A DNA stretch of 64,000 bases from Hyposmocoma kahamanoa (taxonomy: Eukaryota; Arthropoda; Insecta; Lepidoptera; Cosmopterigidae), in NCBI RefSeq assembly GCF_003589595.1, contig NW_020653716.1, positions 780,754-844,753 of the forward strand. The letters run 5' to 3'. Within the stretch, counting starts at the first letter, position 1. Every line of letters starts with the position of its first letter. The translations under genes were made by a program, and so were the position numbers. The notes under the pieces are model-generated. The model saw only the letters and a program-made list of their open reading frames with translations. It was not told the origin of the DNA and did not search any database. This document shows, piece by piece, positions 38,290-51,254 of the stretch.

Positions 38290-41200
38290 ATACACAGATA
38301 AAACACACATTCAGGTCATGTCCGTACACAGAATAGGCCTATAAAAATAAATTGATTCTTAAGAATATACTAGAGACGGAAAGTTATCGACGTGACGGTG
38401 TCGATATGTTTTACGTACTGGTTAATCACGTATATGAAAAATGTAATTCCACCATTGGCTAGACCCACAGACATATAGACCCGATGTAGTGAATGTATTT
38501 TTCCAATTTTGTGTGTAGTGTAACAATGGTATTGTTTTACTTGTATTTGCCAGAGGAGATTGTCCATTGACTTGCCAATAAATGGATGACAATAAATACA
38601 ATCCAAAGTCTAATGCAAAAACCGCGAAAAAATATCCAGAGATTTGTTTTTCAGTTTATGGCTTTTCGCGGTCAGCGCTGAAGCCAAAGACAAGCATGGC
38701 CGGAGTTAATCTATACAAACGTAGTGACATGTATAGACATATTAAAAAAAACTAAAATATTTAATTTAAATTGTAATGTCATTGCAGTATTGCTTAATTT
38801 TGTTTGCCACAATTTAAAGGCTCAAAAATTATACATATTATTCAGCTTCTACTGGAAGTGCACCATATTTAGCTTCTAGTGAAAACTAACTGAACACAAG
38901 AGTGATTGTGTAGCTTTAATGTCAATATTAATTATTTTTATAGTATTATGTTGAATTTTATACGAATTCACTTCAAGTAATAAGAGTTATGCAGTTATAT
39001 AAGTACATACAAATTTTATAAATGCAAAAATAGCTGTGTCTCTCTCTTGGTAGTTATGACGTGCTGTAAGAAATGTATCGACGTTTCGAATTTTTAGATT
39101 CCAACTAGACTTAAACTCAAAGTTTCATAATCTCGAAAACCGATTTATAACAAAACCGTTATGCTTTCAGGGCATTTTGGTTGCTTATTACAAAGAAAAT
39201 AGTAAGTTAGTTTGTTTTGTAATATTCCTAAAATAACCTAAAAAGTACAGTTGGGATTACAAAAATTCGAGCAAACAGTATTTCGGGCAAATGCATTTTC
39301 GGACTTCTGATTGATAACTCCAAACAGTAAAACGAATACAACAATATTTTGTTACTTATTTATTACTAACATTTAATAAAAATTCATTTTAAAAATAAGA
39401 TTAACACAACCCTTTAGTTTCTAGGTTGTATCTAAATATTTCAATCGCTAGTGGTTCAAAAATTGATATTGACGTAACGGGTCACTTACTGTCTTTTGCG
39501 CTTGTCTTGTGTAGGTTATGGACAGTAAGCTATTTGGTTATTTTGATTGCTTTTGTAATTTATGTGTATTGTATGTACTCGTACGTGTACTTTTTATTTT
39601 TCTTTTTTTCTTACGGCACGACATGATTTATGATGATTTATATTAAACAATTACAATTTATTTTCATTATTTATAATTTATAACATTATTATTTAATGTA
39701 CAATACGACGCAGAAAATAATTTGAATAAACTTCATCACAACTTCGATAATCGATAAAAATAGGAGCTAAACGAGCGCGTCGCTTCTCTATAACGAAAAA
39801 ACAGCGTCTATTCCATGAAGTACTGCATTTATTGTTTATGGTTGCCATTAGACCAACCTCGCGTAGTGTGATCCGATCAAATGATTCGATCATATGTTCG
39901 ATATTTTAGAGGGTCACCCGTCCCTCATGATACTTCCATATGGGGTTTAAAAGTGTCAAATTATGCAATTAGCTTTTATTCTTTCCTGTTGTTGGGTAAT
40001 GTGTGTATAGTTAAATGCATCATTCATAAACTACACTTAGGGCACTAAAATTTCCTTCTAGGAAAACTAACGGTGTTATAAAACAAAAATACCTACATAA
40101 CAAAAAACTTATGTTAATATTTTAAATAATAATATTTTAATATTAACTAGTGGACTCTTAACACAACATACCGAAAACAGATTAAACTTACAAAATTACC
40201 ATGTAATGGACACTACGCCACGGAGTAATTAGGATGAATGATTTATAGATTCATTGATCCGTTAATCCGTTGACTCGTTGTTCGATTGCTTGACTTTTTG
40301 GTTCGATCGAACGAATGCTCTATCGAACAAATGTTTGACCCAAACGAAGAGTAAGAAGGCGAACCGCGTCGTGAGTAGGGGCTTCACGTGAGAGTGAACG
40401 AGACAACAATAATATTGTGAATTGTTGAATAATCTCTAAAATGGACGTAGTTATAATAAAAAGATCCAAGACACACTTGAGGCGAAAATGAGTTAAGTAT
40501 ACCACGTGGTTCACAGTAACCTATTCTTTCATGCAAGAAAGACTCTTGTTGATATCCCGAATATTGGCGAAATTATAGCATTTTGAAAAAAACGCAATTT
40601 TCCCAGAAATATTTTTAATGAACGATCCAGATGTCCTGGACTCTCATTCAATAAAATATGACATGATCCCATTGAGTATGAATCGTTCTTAAAAAATACT
40701 AAACTATGAAATATGATGGCCAATAAGATTCAAATAAACTTGAATCATTTTGTTTTTGTTGTTTCTTTTTTAACAAAAATGCACCAATGTAACTTGTATA
40801 GTGTTGGCTTTTTAAAATCTTGAAACAATAGGATCGAAAGCAAATTGGATCGTTTTGATTATTTTTTTAATAGGGAGAATGTTCCACTTACGTTTAACAT
40901 AATGACTTGGATCATCGATGAAGCTGTTATACTCTCATTTAGCTGTCTATTCGAGTAATAAAACCGCCACTTTGAAATTTTATCATAATAACTAACGTCG
41001 CGAACGTGTCAAGCAATGGGACGTCACATTTTTGACGCACCGCGTGCACATGTTTTCTTTACTCATGTGCCGAGTTTACCCATTAAAAGTAATGCGAATG
41101 AAATCAGATAGGTTCTTGGGAACTGTACACACAAAAAAGGGTATAATTAATCGAAAAGTGTTCAAAAATAAGAAAAAGTAAATTGTCTTGCTATAAACAT

Positions 41201-42610
41201 TACATTTGATTTATATGCGAACAAATGTGAGGAAAATTATTAGGTACTTAGCATACAGAAAACAATGAGAGGTAAGCGAGAGGGAGCGGTCGTTCCTCGT
41301 ATTAACATAACAATGAATAGTTTAACGCCACTATGGTCAGGCGATAACTGAGGCTAACCTCAATGACATCATGCGTAGCATGGCGGTATATCATACGCGA
41401 TAATGATAAACCTCCCCGCGACATATTTATCGCAGTCGATTTATCCTCGATTTATCCTTTTTCCAATATTCACCTGGTTTCTAATAACACAAGTTATTGT
41501 ATGTATGAGTAGAAGGTGAGGCAGGTAGAGAAGCACAGAAAGTTGGCTAGTGTCTATTATGGCATATTAATAACGAATTGGCGGTGGGCATCGAAGACCT
41601 TATACTATGGAGTGATTCACGAGGAAGTCAAAATAGGAACATTAAATTGGTATTGATGCTATAAGTGGTTCTGGACACCGACCTTAAAAACGATTCGTTG
41701 TCGCTATTTGGAACCTGGGCATAAATTTTTGCCCAATGTTACAGATATTTTAAATATTGAAGTAGACTTGAAACACGTCTGACGTCTTTACACAATCGAA
41801 GAATTAAGGATTATGAAGACGTGTACAAAAGCAAACCCATTAAAAGTAATGCGATCATTCGCATCATCAGAGTTCTTGGGAACTGTAGGTATTAGGCATA
41901 AATAAGTTAAGGTTTTTTTAACAAAATAATTCTTGAAGCAACTAGTCTTCGATTTAGTGAGAAAAAAATTAAGAAAAATAATTTTTAAATATGTTAAAAT
42001 GCATCCGAATAATGTAAAAAATTGCATTTTTCGCGAAAAATGTTAGTTAAGTATGCAATTTTTATTACTGTATAAAATGATAAAGTTATGTTGGAATGTA
42101 GTGTTATTATAGTTCAAAATAAAGGACAATTAACCGAGATTTTTTAAAATTCTTAAAAATGCAATTATATTCATTTAATTAAAATAAAACAATTAATATA
42201 CACTTTTTGCACATTTTGGATCATTTTTGCAAAATGATAAAGTTTTTTTGCCATACAAAATTAAAATTATTCAAATCCTATTTTTTTTAAACTACCTTAA
42301 TTATTAATTTACGAAATGTTTGGTAATTGATGTGAAACTATATAGGGAAAACTTTAATTTGACGAAAAACAAAATAAAGATCGGTTAAGAATTCAAGCAG
42401 CAGTTAAAATTTTAAACTTTTTTTTTTTCTCAAAACTTACCAATTGTGACTTGGATCTTTTTATTACAACTACGTCCAAATTATAACGATAAAGTCGAAT
42501 ATTGGGCGCATGTCCCATGAAACCCTAAAATAATCGGGGTATTTAGAAGCAAATAACCGGGTTGTCGGATCACAGGTGCTGTTCGAATCATTTTGATTCG
42601 ATCGAACACG
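38290..42610. other. Intergenic stretch, no gene seen
   Basis: AT-rich. The block ATTAAAAGTAATGCG followed by GTTCTTGGGAACTGTA occurs at about 41080-41130 and again at 41838-41890, a direct repeat pair. A block GTAATTCCACCATTGGCTAG at 38440 resembles GTAATTCCACTCTTGGCTAG at 43168. Otherwise I found no support for coding sequence. Confidence 0.45.
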
Positions 42611-42626
42611 ACGACATACTAGTTGC

Positions 42627-42955
42627 TTTTTTATAATTATTTTTTAATTTTTATTTGTTTATTAAGGCTTTGGCAAAGCCATCAGCCTAAACATGAAGTT
42701 TAAATATGTTTCTGTAAATATGGCCGCCACAAAGAGGATACGCAATTTGAGGCGGCGTGCTTGGATTGACTCGGGATTCCTTAAAACGGGCCGATACGGG
42801 TATTTTAGTTCGAGATTCGTATAATATCGCGTTTTAATCTTCGATTAAGGCACAATAGCACTATCCTATTCCACTTTAAACTAGATTTCACAAAATAATT
42901 GAAAGTCAAAATAAAAACGACACTTTTCCCTCCAAAACGTCCAGAGCGAATCCGT
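42627..42955 (-). mobile_element. Retroposon family C, copy 3 (with TSD)
   Basis: Flanked by CTAGTTGC (42619-42626, 42956-42963). The body runs on the minus strand from CGTTTTGGAGGGAAAAGTG to TGGCTTTGCCAAAGCC and an A-rich tail. Confidence 0.82.
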
Positions 42956-43159
42956 CTAGTTGCCATTGATATCATACATTTAGGTCATTTTGATGGATGC
43001 CTGTTATTAAATAGGGAACTTCATAGGCATGCTTATGTCAAATGTTCGAATGTTTTCAAGTATTTCTTAAGTAATCGATAAATTGAATCAATGTGGTCAT
43101 TGTGAAAAAAATGTCTTAAAATAGAAAATTAGCAATTAATGTAAAAAATAGGCTTATGT

Positions 43160-43400
43160 ATGAAATGTAATTCCACTCTTGGCTAGACTGGATGCACCAG
43201 AGATTTTTTTGCAATTTTGTATAGCGCAAGACGACATGTTTCGTGAAGTACTTGACAAGGTGAATTCGATAATGGAAAAGAAAAAACATCGATTCAGAAG
43301 TAGTGTTTATTGTGCGATGGTTGACTTTTGCTCGTACCTTGACAGAGAGGACTGCCTCTCAATGACGCCTTCAGTCCTATATGCTCTAAGAAGCTGAGAG
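43160..43400 (+). other. Coding-like fragment, unassigned
   Basis: The frame reads DDMFREVLDKVNSIM and then SVYCAMVDFCSYLDRED before a stop at 43395. Residue usage looks protein-like, but I do not recognise a family and the frame breaks on both sides. It could be a decayed gene or a transposon remnant. Confidence 0.3.
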
Positions 43401-44057
43401 CATGACTAGGATAAAAATAAGCATCAGATCGGGCAGATGTCATTGCAGAGGTTATGGCAGATAGCAGCACTCCGTACAAGAACCAACTCGTGTTTTATAG
43501 AAATTCAGAAGCGGTTCAGTACCTGACGTTGAAAAGGATGCCCAGTTTTATGGCAGCAACGTTTGCCAGGTTGAGGTTGGATGATAAACTCAAACAAAAT
43601 AGATCAAGTTAGTCACTTATCGTCACGGACACATATCGAAAAGATGGAGAGTGGTGGAGTGCTATCTGTTAACAAAAGACATGCCTGTATTTTGACGGCG
43701 TAAACCTAAATCTGCCTAAATCCGATTGGGGAATCGGAAGCCGCTTTCAAACTTTGGTTCTACACTGTGCCATCGCCTCTCGTCTTTGCTATTGGTATCT
43801 AAAATATAATATCTGTGTAATACAACTACACAGGTTGACCTGTCCCCCAGGAAATAGTCTATTCATGCGCAGAAGCTTATAGAAGTTCTGTACGCTGGAA
43901 GCTTAAGTTCAACATAAATATCATATCAGAACCTGTCGAAAGCCTCTGAAATATTGAGAGACACAGCAAGCAATTCACTGCATTTCATTTTGTGTATAGA
44001 CACACTATAATAAATTGAAATCTAACAAAAAACAAAATAAATAAAAATGATCTCATT

Positions 44058-44387
44058 TTTTTAAAAATTTATTAAGGCTTTGGCAAAGCCATCGCATCGG
44101 CCTAAACATGAAGTTCTTAAATTCTCTTTGATGAAGTTTATGTTTCTGTAAATATGGCCGCCACAAACAGGATAGGCAATTTGAGGCGGCGTGCTTGGAT
44201 TGACTCGGGATTCCTTAAAACGGGCCGCTACGGGTATTCTAGTTCGAGATTCGTATAATTTCGCGTTTTAATCTGCGATTAAGGCACAATAGCACTATCC
44301 TATTCCACTTTAAACTAGATTTCACAAAATAATTGAAAGTCAAAATAAAAACGAAACTTTTCCCTCCAAAAGGTCCAGAGCGAATCC
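44058..44387 (-). mobile_element. Retroposon family C, copy 4 (with TSD)
   Basis: Flanked by an 11-bp duplication ATGATCTCATT (44047-44057, 44388-44398). Minus-strand order is the same as in copies 2 and 3, with a small internal insertion (TTCTTAAATTCTC) near the 3' end. Confidence 0.87.
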
Positions 44388-44757
44388 ATGATCTCATTCT
44401 TAAGGATACTAATTAAAAATTCCCGCGCTTTCTCTGAGCTAGAGTTGCATGACTTCGACATATCGAAAACACCAATAAGCCTTTTCATTCGTTCAATCTG
44501 TAAATTGAACGCAGCTATTCTTGACATTGATGACAGGTCAATGACTTTAGTGTTGTTTGTCTGACTATGATCGATATCGGCACTTTGGCAATATAAAGTC
44601 GATATATTGTTGGTTTATTGTGGTCCGGCTACATATTTGCGACATACCGCACCGTAGTCTAGACTTGTTAAAGTCAGGTATGAGTTTATATAGTCGTGCA
44701 TGTGTATTGTTTAAAGAAAAATGGTCAAACCGTACCTTACACCACCTCACGGGTAGG

Positions 44758-44884
44758 TACAGGGTCGACGCACGTGATGCTTGACACCTAAGATTTAAAT
44801 CCAACTCTATGCCGCTTACGATAAGAACGGTCCAAAGTACGTACATACATACAAAGTGTCAAGCTTGACGTGCTCTTGGCTGTA
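44758..44884. repeat. Short TA-flanked MITE (family D)
   Basis: It has a TACAGGGTCGACGCACGTG start and a TGACGTGCTCTTGGCTGTA end, with the ATGCCGCTTACGATAAGAAC core shared with the other copies. Confidence 0.72.
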
Positions 44885-46439
44885 CCTGGTTCATACATGA
44901 TTTATGGCAGGTCATAGCAGAATAACGAGGCCTATGTAATTAACATAGTCCTCAGACGCTGAATCATAGACCCTTTTGACATGCTTTTTTTATTTTAACT
45001 TGAATTTATTTTCAATTACTTTTTCTTTGTTAAATGTTTGAAATGTATGTATTTTACATATGAAATAAAGCCGATTTTCTTAGTATTTATTTAAGGAAGA
45101 ACATTCAATGAAACTCAACCGTATTAACTGGTTTTAAATTTACGGAATCCATGTAGATTGACGTTAAGATAGGAAAATGTAGTTAAAGACATACACAATA
45201 TAGTAGATTGTACAAGAAGAGTATAAAATGAGTCATTTTAACCGAGACGAGTATATACTTAAGTCGAGGGTAAAATGGGTTTTATGAACGAGTTATACAC
45301 ACTGCTTTTCAGTTCAATTGCGAGAAAATCAAACAGCAATATTACAAATAAACGATTATTTAATTAAAATTGACTTTAAAATTACAACAATTAGACATAT
45401 TTAATGTGACGCTTTTTTATTTTATGCACTAGAGCACAAAATCCTATTTAATGCAGCCTAGACCCAGCATACATACGAACTTTAAGAGCATGAGAAATGA
45501 AAAAGGTTTTTTTCCAAAAAACTTCAATTTAACGTAAGTTATTTTCCAAGTACTTCAAAAAAATGAACAAATTTTATTATTGTCGATATCGATTTGAACG
45601 CTGTTGCGCAGTTCTAGTTTTCTTTAAAGAAGATAGAAAAAAAAAACCTGTTTTCGTGAGATAATTTTTCGTTCTCTTTTCACAGGTGGTTTGGTAAAGG
45701 TAATTAAATTAATGATTTTTTTCATATTTAAACACTCAATAACAATTAGTGCAGCAACTACACAAATATTCTCCAAACGTTAGTGTTGAAATTCATGTGC
45801 GTCACGTCGAAATTATTTGAATAATTATTCGAAATAAAGTGCGATTCATTAATAGTTTTCACTTTTCACCGTATTGGTCGAAGACTCCACGTATTGCAGG
45901 TATTTTGTTTTTACATTCTCTTTCCTGTAATACCACTGGGAAATTTCTCGAAGACTTGAATTGAAACGACTTCGAATTAATGCCCCATCAGATATAGTGT
46001 TTTCTGAGCCATGAATTTAGAGCTTATACATATAAATTCACATACGTGTGTATAAGGCCGGCGACGGTTTTTGCAGAGGTCGTTATTAATTTTAAAATTC
46101 TGTAATACAAATAAATACCTTTATCTTACCCAATTTCAGGTATTAAACCATGAGTGGCTTAATTAAATAATTCTTTTATACGCGATGTATTAATACCATA
46201 CTGCTTATTTTACACTATATAATATAATATTTTATAGTATGGTGTCGGCTTATTGCAATGTAATTTATATGGCAATTAATGACTCCTTGCAATAAGCCGA
46301 TGACAGGTAATATGTTTTGTATAAATCAAAATGATCCATTGAGTGAGATATAATCCATTTTCACTTATTCACTAGAGCAAGAAGTGTAATATTAATTTCC
46401 TGTAGCAAAATTATCATAAAAAATTTGTTTTTTAAAATT

Positions 46440-46556
46440 ACCATTACCCTTCTAAACCATAACGCAGTGGTGTACATTACTGCTTGGCGGCAGAAATAGG
46501 TAAAGTGGCAGTATTTCCTTGGACGAACTCTTTCATAAGGAGCTCTATTGCTAATA
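46440..46556 (+). repeat. Dispersed repeat A, 3' fragment
   Basis: Only the last third is present: CATTACTGCTTGGCGGCAGA through CATAAGGAGCTCTATTGCTA. Confidence 0.7.
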
Positions 46557-47152
46557 AATATATATAAATATTCAATATGTTTATACTATTAATGCAAGTC
46601 CTAAAATATACCTTCTAACACTAAGTTTATTCAGTGGCAACAGGGCATTGAGGCTTGAATAATAAGTCAAATCTTGGGCATAGAGAAAATTGCAGATTCT
46701 GCCACAAGGCAAATATATTCTCCTCTGCATGTCCTTGCCCAGTACGGGCCCTTAATGGGCGTATGATGCACCCATTCTGACGAGGCACAAGCCTAAACCA
46801 GAGGACATAAAAACTGTCAAAGCTACGAAAATCCTTCAGTTATTTCAATGCTGTTGGCCTCTTCTTTGAACTGTAATTAATGGTGATCACAATTGATCAG
46901 TTAATTGCAGTTAATTATAATAATAATAATTTATTTAAGAAAATAAAATACATGTACAAGCTAATTGATCTACAGCAATTAAAAATTATTGGGATTGTAC
47001 ATACAATTTATGAATTTCGATTTAAACCGTCATAACCTATTCTAAGTTCGGGACATGTATTAATAGGATTATGATGGTTCTCTGTTGTCTCATAACCTAA
47101 ACTTGGGACTGTGTAATAATATGCCGTAACGGTTGTGGATAATATGCATGCC

Positions 47153-47230
47153 CGTGTGTGTGTGTGTGCGTGTGGGTGTGTGTGTGCGTGTGCGTGTGTG
47201 CGTATGTGTGTGTGTGTGTGTGTGTGTGTT
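47153..47230. repeat. (TG)n microsatellite
   Basis: About 78 bp of TG with GC interruptions. The histidine/threonine-rich frames across it are artefacts. Confidence 0.95.
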
Positions 47231-48549
47231 TGTGAGCAACTGACATGTTTGAGTTGTAGTTGAAACTTAAAAGACAAATCAACTTCAGCTGTTTTAATTC
47301 CCTTTTTCCTAATTTATTGTTTAATATGAAGTAGGATCTCTTATCATTTTCAATGTTAATCACACTTAGTGATACTTTGGTGTATATCTTAGTATCAATT
47401 GCAATAATTATTCAACCATGCTTGACCTATAAACTTAATAAAGTTCTTGATATATCAAATTTTGCATAAACAATTTTTATGCAACATACTTCTGATAAGA
47501 TTAAAAAATAACATACTTATTGTAAGTAACCTTTACTTATTTATAAATCTCTAGATATGCAACTTTCCTATAAATTTACAACACAATGAAGATAATTTAT
47601 AAATTAATACTGTTATTTCGTGGGTTGGCACAAAATTTGCTTGGTGTTTAACATGTATGATGTCATGCATAATACAACAGCACCAATTAACTTAATTATC
47701 ATAATATATACATAATGCATAGTTCTATTTTCTTAAGTACAAACATATTCGAGTTTTGTGGAATTTACTACTTGCTAACTAAATTCATACCAATATATTA
47801 TTTGACATAGCGTCGTTGCGCGTGCAAAACGTTGAAGAGCACTTTGTAAATACCGCGTAACAGCGTTTTCACGAGTTTACAGGAAGAATAAAAAACTTAA
47901 TATCTTAGCCATTGAACTATATTTTACCAACTGAACTCTGTAGCCACTTCTTTGCAATTCACTTTGTAGAAAAATAACGTAAGTTTACCTACAACTTGTT
48001 TAGATTCCGGTTAAAGTCACTAACGCGGTTTTGTAGTAACAAATTACAGAAAAGGTAGTATACTGTTAGTAGGTGCGCGGGATTAAAATGAAACATTTTA
48101 TTAAAGGTTTAATTTTTTGACTAAAGACCAAAAGTGACAGAGAGTAAAGAGGCATTTGCCCTTCTCTCAGACAGTACAGGGTCATAATAATAAAATAACA
48201 AAAAAGGTTCTAAAATAAACATATTAGACCAAAAAAGTATTATCCGATAAACAATAAATTGTTACTGTTCGTAGTCAAATTATATAAAAATCTTTTTATA
48301 AGTAAGTCAAAAAGAAGGTGACAACTTTCTCGTGATTAAAATGTTATTAAATTTTGTAGTTTGAAAATATGTGTAATTAAGAGTAACAAAAAAAAAACAG
48401 TCACATAAGTTCTCTGAAAATCACAGCTGCTTAATCTTGTTAAATATCTTGCACAAATATACGCCACCCTATTTTATTAAGCTGACGTACATGACTTTGC
48501 GTCATACCCCTGCAGGCGTGCTTTATTTGCTTTGCTGATGCTGTAGTCG

Positions 48550-50030
48550 AGGTTTTGCGTTTGGGTATGGAGTGTTACATACCATACTCTGATGTACCTA
48601 ATGGACCCTAAGCTCGTCCATGGTTTAACGCTGATTGTACATAAACAGTCCGCGTACCAAGCTTAGGCAGATGCTCGACTACGCAACGCTGCGAGTACTC
48701 AGAATTTGCTTTTTGAAAGCTTTTAATAAGGACGCCAGGAAGTGCAAAAGTGTGTTACGTATGGCTAAGTTCGACCATGTGCGCCGCATAGGGGCCAAGC
48801 TTGCCTCTTATCCAACAGGCAGCAAATTCTTTTGGACCCTGGCCAAAGCGATCGAATCTAACTTTTGTCGCCCATCTTTGCCACCTCTGCTGAGGCCGGA
48901 TAGCTCGCTGGCTCATACTGCGGAAGAGAATGCAAATCTTTTTGCCTCACTCTTTGCAGAGAGATCGCGTTTGTTTGGCGCAGGGAACCTACTACCTACT
49001 ACCTACCTTGCCTCAGACTGGCTGCACTATGGCGCCAGTTCGCATACGCCAAAAAGAGGTACTTAGAACTCTGCGAAATATAGACGTGAATAAAGCTAGC
49101 GGGTCAGATGGAATTCCAGCAATAGTCCTACGTAACTGTGCGCCTGAGTTGTCTCCTGTTATCACGCGCCTGTACCCCCTCTCACTTGAGACTGGTGTAG
49201 TTCCCAGGTAGTGGAAGCTTGCAAACGTGCAACCTGTACCGAAAAAGGGAAAGTAGAGCTGACCCTGTCAACTATAGACCTATCTCAGTCATTTCCATAC
49301 TCTACAAGATTATGGAACGTGTACTCAACAACCGTCTCCTGTCGTACCTTGAAGACCTTGAGATCTCCTTAGTGATCGCCAGTACGGATTCCGACGAGGG
49401 CGATCTACTGCGGATTTTCTTGTGTATGCCTGTCACATATGGAGCGAGGCTATAGAAAGCAAGGCGAAGCACTTGCAGTGTCTTTAGACATTTGTAAAGC
49501 CTTTGACAAGATCTGACACGCAAGCCTTTTAAGTAAGCTTCCCTCTTATGGGTTTCCCACTGACCTTTGGAATTGGATCTCGGATTTCTTGAGTGAACGT
49601 TCGATTCGAGTGGTATTAGAAGGCTACTATTCCGAACATATGGCGCGAGATAGAGAGTTCCTCAGGGTTCCGTACTGTCTGCAACTCTCATTCTGCTGTA
49701 TATCAATGATATGTTAATTCCAGGTACCTTTGCATATGCTGATGACAGCACAGTTGTAGATAGGTACTTGACCAATGCACCCTTGAATTGGTCAAGCAGT
49801 CAGTGGAGAGGAAATCCAGTCTTGAGAGTCCATAATTAGCCGTTTGGATTTGTAACTCCAGGCAGTCTCAGATTGGGGCGATGCCAATCTTGTCAAATTT
49901 AACGCTACCAAAACGCAGGCGTGTCTATTCTTCACAAAACGGAGTTCCTTTGAGCTGACTCCGATATCATATCGATAGATCCTTCTCGTGATATATCCAT
50001 ACCGATACCCGACTGTCATCATTTATTTTC
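48550..50030 (+). pseudogene. Jockey-type LINE reverse transcriptase, copy 1
   Basis: Broken frames give, in order, RRIGAKLASYPTGSKFFW, VNKASGSDGIPAIVLRNCAP, VNYRPISVISILYKIMERVL and FAYADDSTVV (from 49729). This is the region from the end of the endonuclease through RT motif C of a jockey-like element. Stops and frameshifts occur every 100-400 bp. The related copy at 56185-60448 shares long stretches, so the two come from one family. Confidence 0.82.
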
Positions 50031-50429
50031 TTTTTTATCATTAACTTTCAAATAATAAATTTTAACATTACTTCGTCGTGATGAATTTGATCTCTTAGTT
50101 CTCCTAGTCGTAGATTTCGTGCAGGGATCGTGTTATAACTTCTTCATGAATTTGGTAAATACGCGGACTTGCGGCCAATTTCAACAATGCTACAGTTTCG
50201 CGGTATTGTTTCGATGGCAAAAATGAGGTTTCTTAGAGGCTAATTGAAATTCTGTGAGATCTAGTTTAGGCGAATTAGCGTTAACGATTTGTTGGCGCGA
50301 TATTTCAATTTTGTACCTTTTACTGTTACGCGGTATTTACAAACTGCTCTTCCGCGGCTTTGCACGCGCAACGACATTAGGACTTTTCTCGGTCATCTAA
50401 TAATTCAATTTATAAACTTTGATTATTTA

Positions 50430-50555
50430 ATTGTCATTTTATGCATCGCTTTTTAATTATTGGGATTGACTGGTAGAGAATGCCTAATGGTGTTAAGTCC
50501 GTCATTTGTACTGTTTTGTATGTAATAAAGTTTAAAAAAATAAAAAAATACAGGT
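50430..50555 (+). repeat. LINE-like 3' end with A-rich tail
   Basis: AATGCCTAATGGTGTTAAGT followed by TGTAATAAAGTTTAAAAAAA resembles a non-LTR 3' end with polyadenylation signal. It may belong to the LINE at 48550. Confidence 0.5.
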
Positions 50556-51254
50556 TGACGCTGCGTGTCCTTAACCAGATATTAAAGTTATATCAGAACA
50601 GATAAGGTAACATGTAAGTGTAGTAGCGAACTGTTAACCGAGAAAATAATTGAAATTATGAACACTTCATAAAATTTATGGTCTGATTATTACTATTATA
50701 GTCGTACTTAACTGCCATTACTGAGTTTCCACATTTAAAAACTTAGACTTTCGTAAATAGTATTCTACTTTCATAGTTATATTTACTTATGTAAATAAGT
50801 AGTACAAGTGTACACTAGCTTATTAACCTTATAATTTTCTTATCAAAGTGAATATAGTACACTTCACACAACATGTTAACATGTTGTTACTGACACTTTA
50901 TTAAAATACTTATTTAAATGTGTAATGTGACTAAATAATATAATAATCTACATAATACGTGTACAACAATAGTATCTATAATAGTATCTGTATTATAGAT
51001 ACAAGGGGTGACAGAGTGCTTAAAAGCACCAATTATTAATTACTTTATTGTTTTACTTAAATATTTTTATTGCATCATAGGATAAAACTATTCACGTCGA
51101 AAGTTGAAGTTGAATTTTAAAGTAATTTTCCAATGGAGCCATGTAAAAAAATTGAGTAAATAAGTAACCGTTCACCTAAGGCCTTCTACTCATAGGTAAA
51201 ACTTTCTGGATCCGGATTCAAATCTGGAATTCGAAAAGTACTTAATTAATAATA

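Larger units (their letters stand above)
44890..48540. other. Intergenic stretch, no gene seen
   Basis: AT-rich upstream region of the APMAP-like gene. A repeat A fragment is at 46440-46556. A hairpin, GTCGGCTTATTGCAATG/CTTGCAATAAGCCGATGAC, is at 46243-46305. A TG microsatellite is at 47153-47230. A block at 47809-47866 (GCGTCGTTGCGCGTGCAAAA) recurs inverted at 50320-50390. An untranslated first exon of the APMAP-like gene could be here but is not identifiable. Confidence 0.45.

Noticed and set aside
47008..47363. His/Thr-rich frames
   Set aside because: They are translations of the (TG)n microsatellite.
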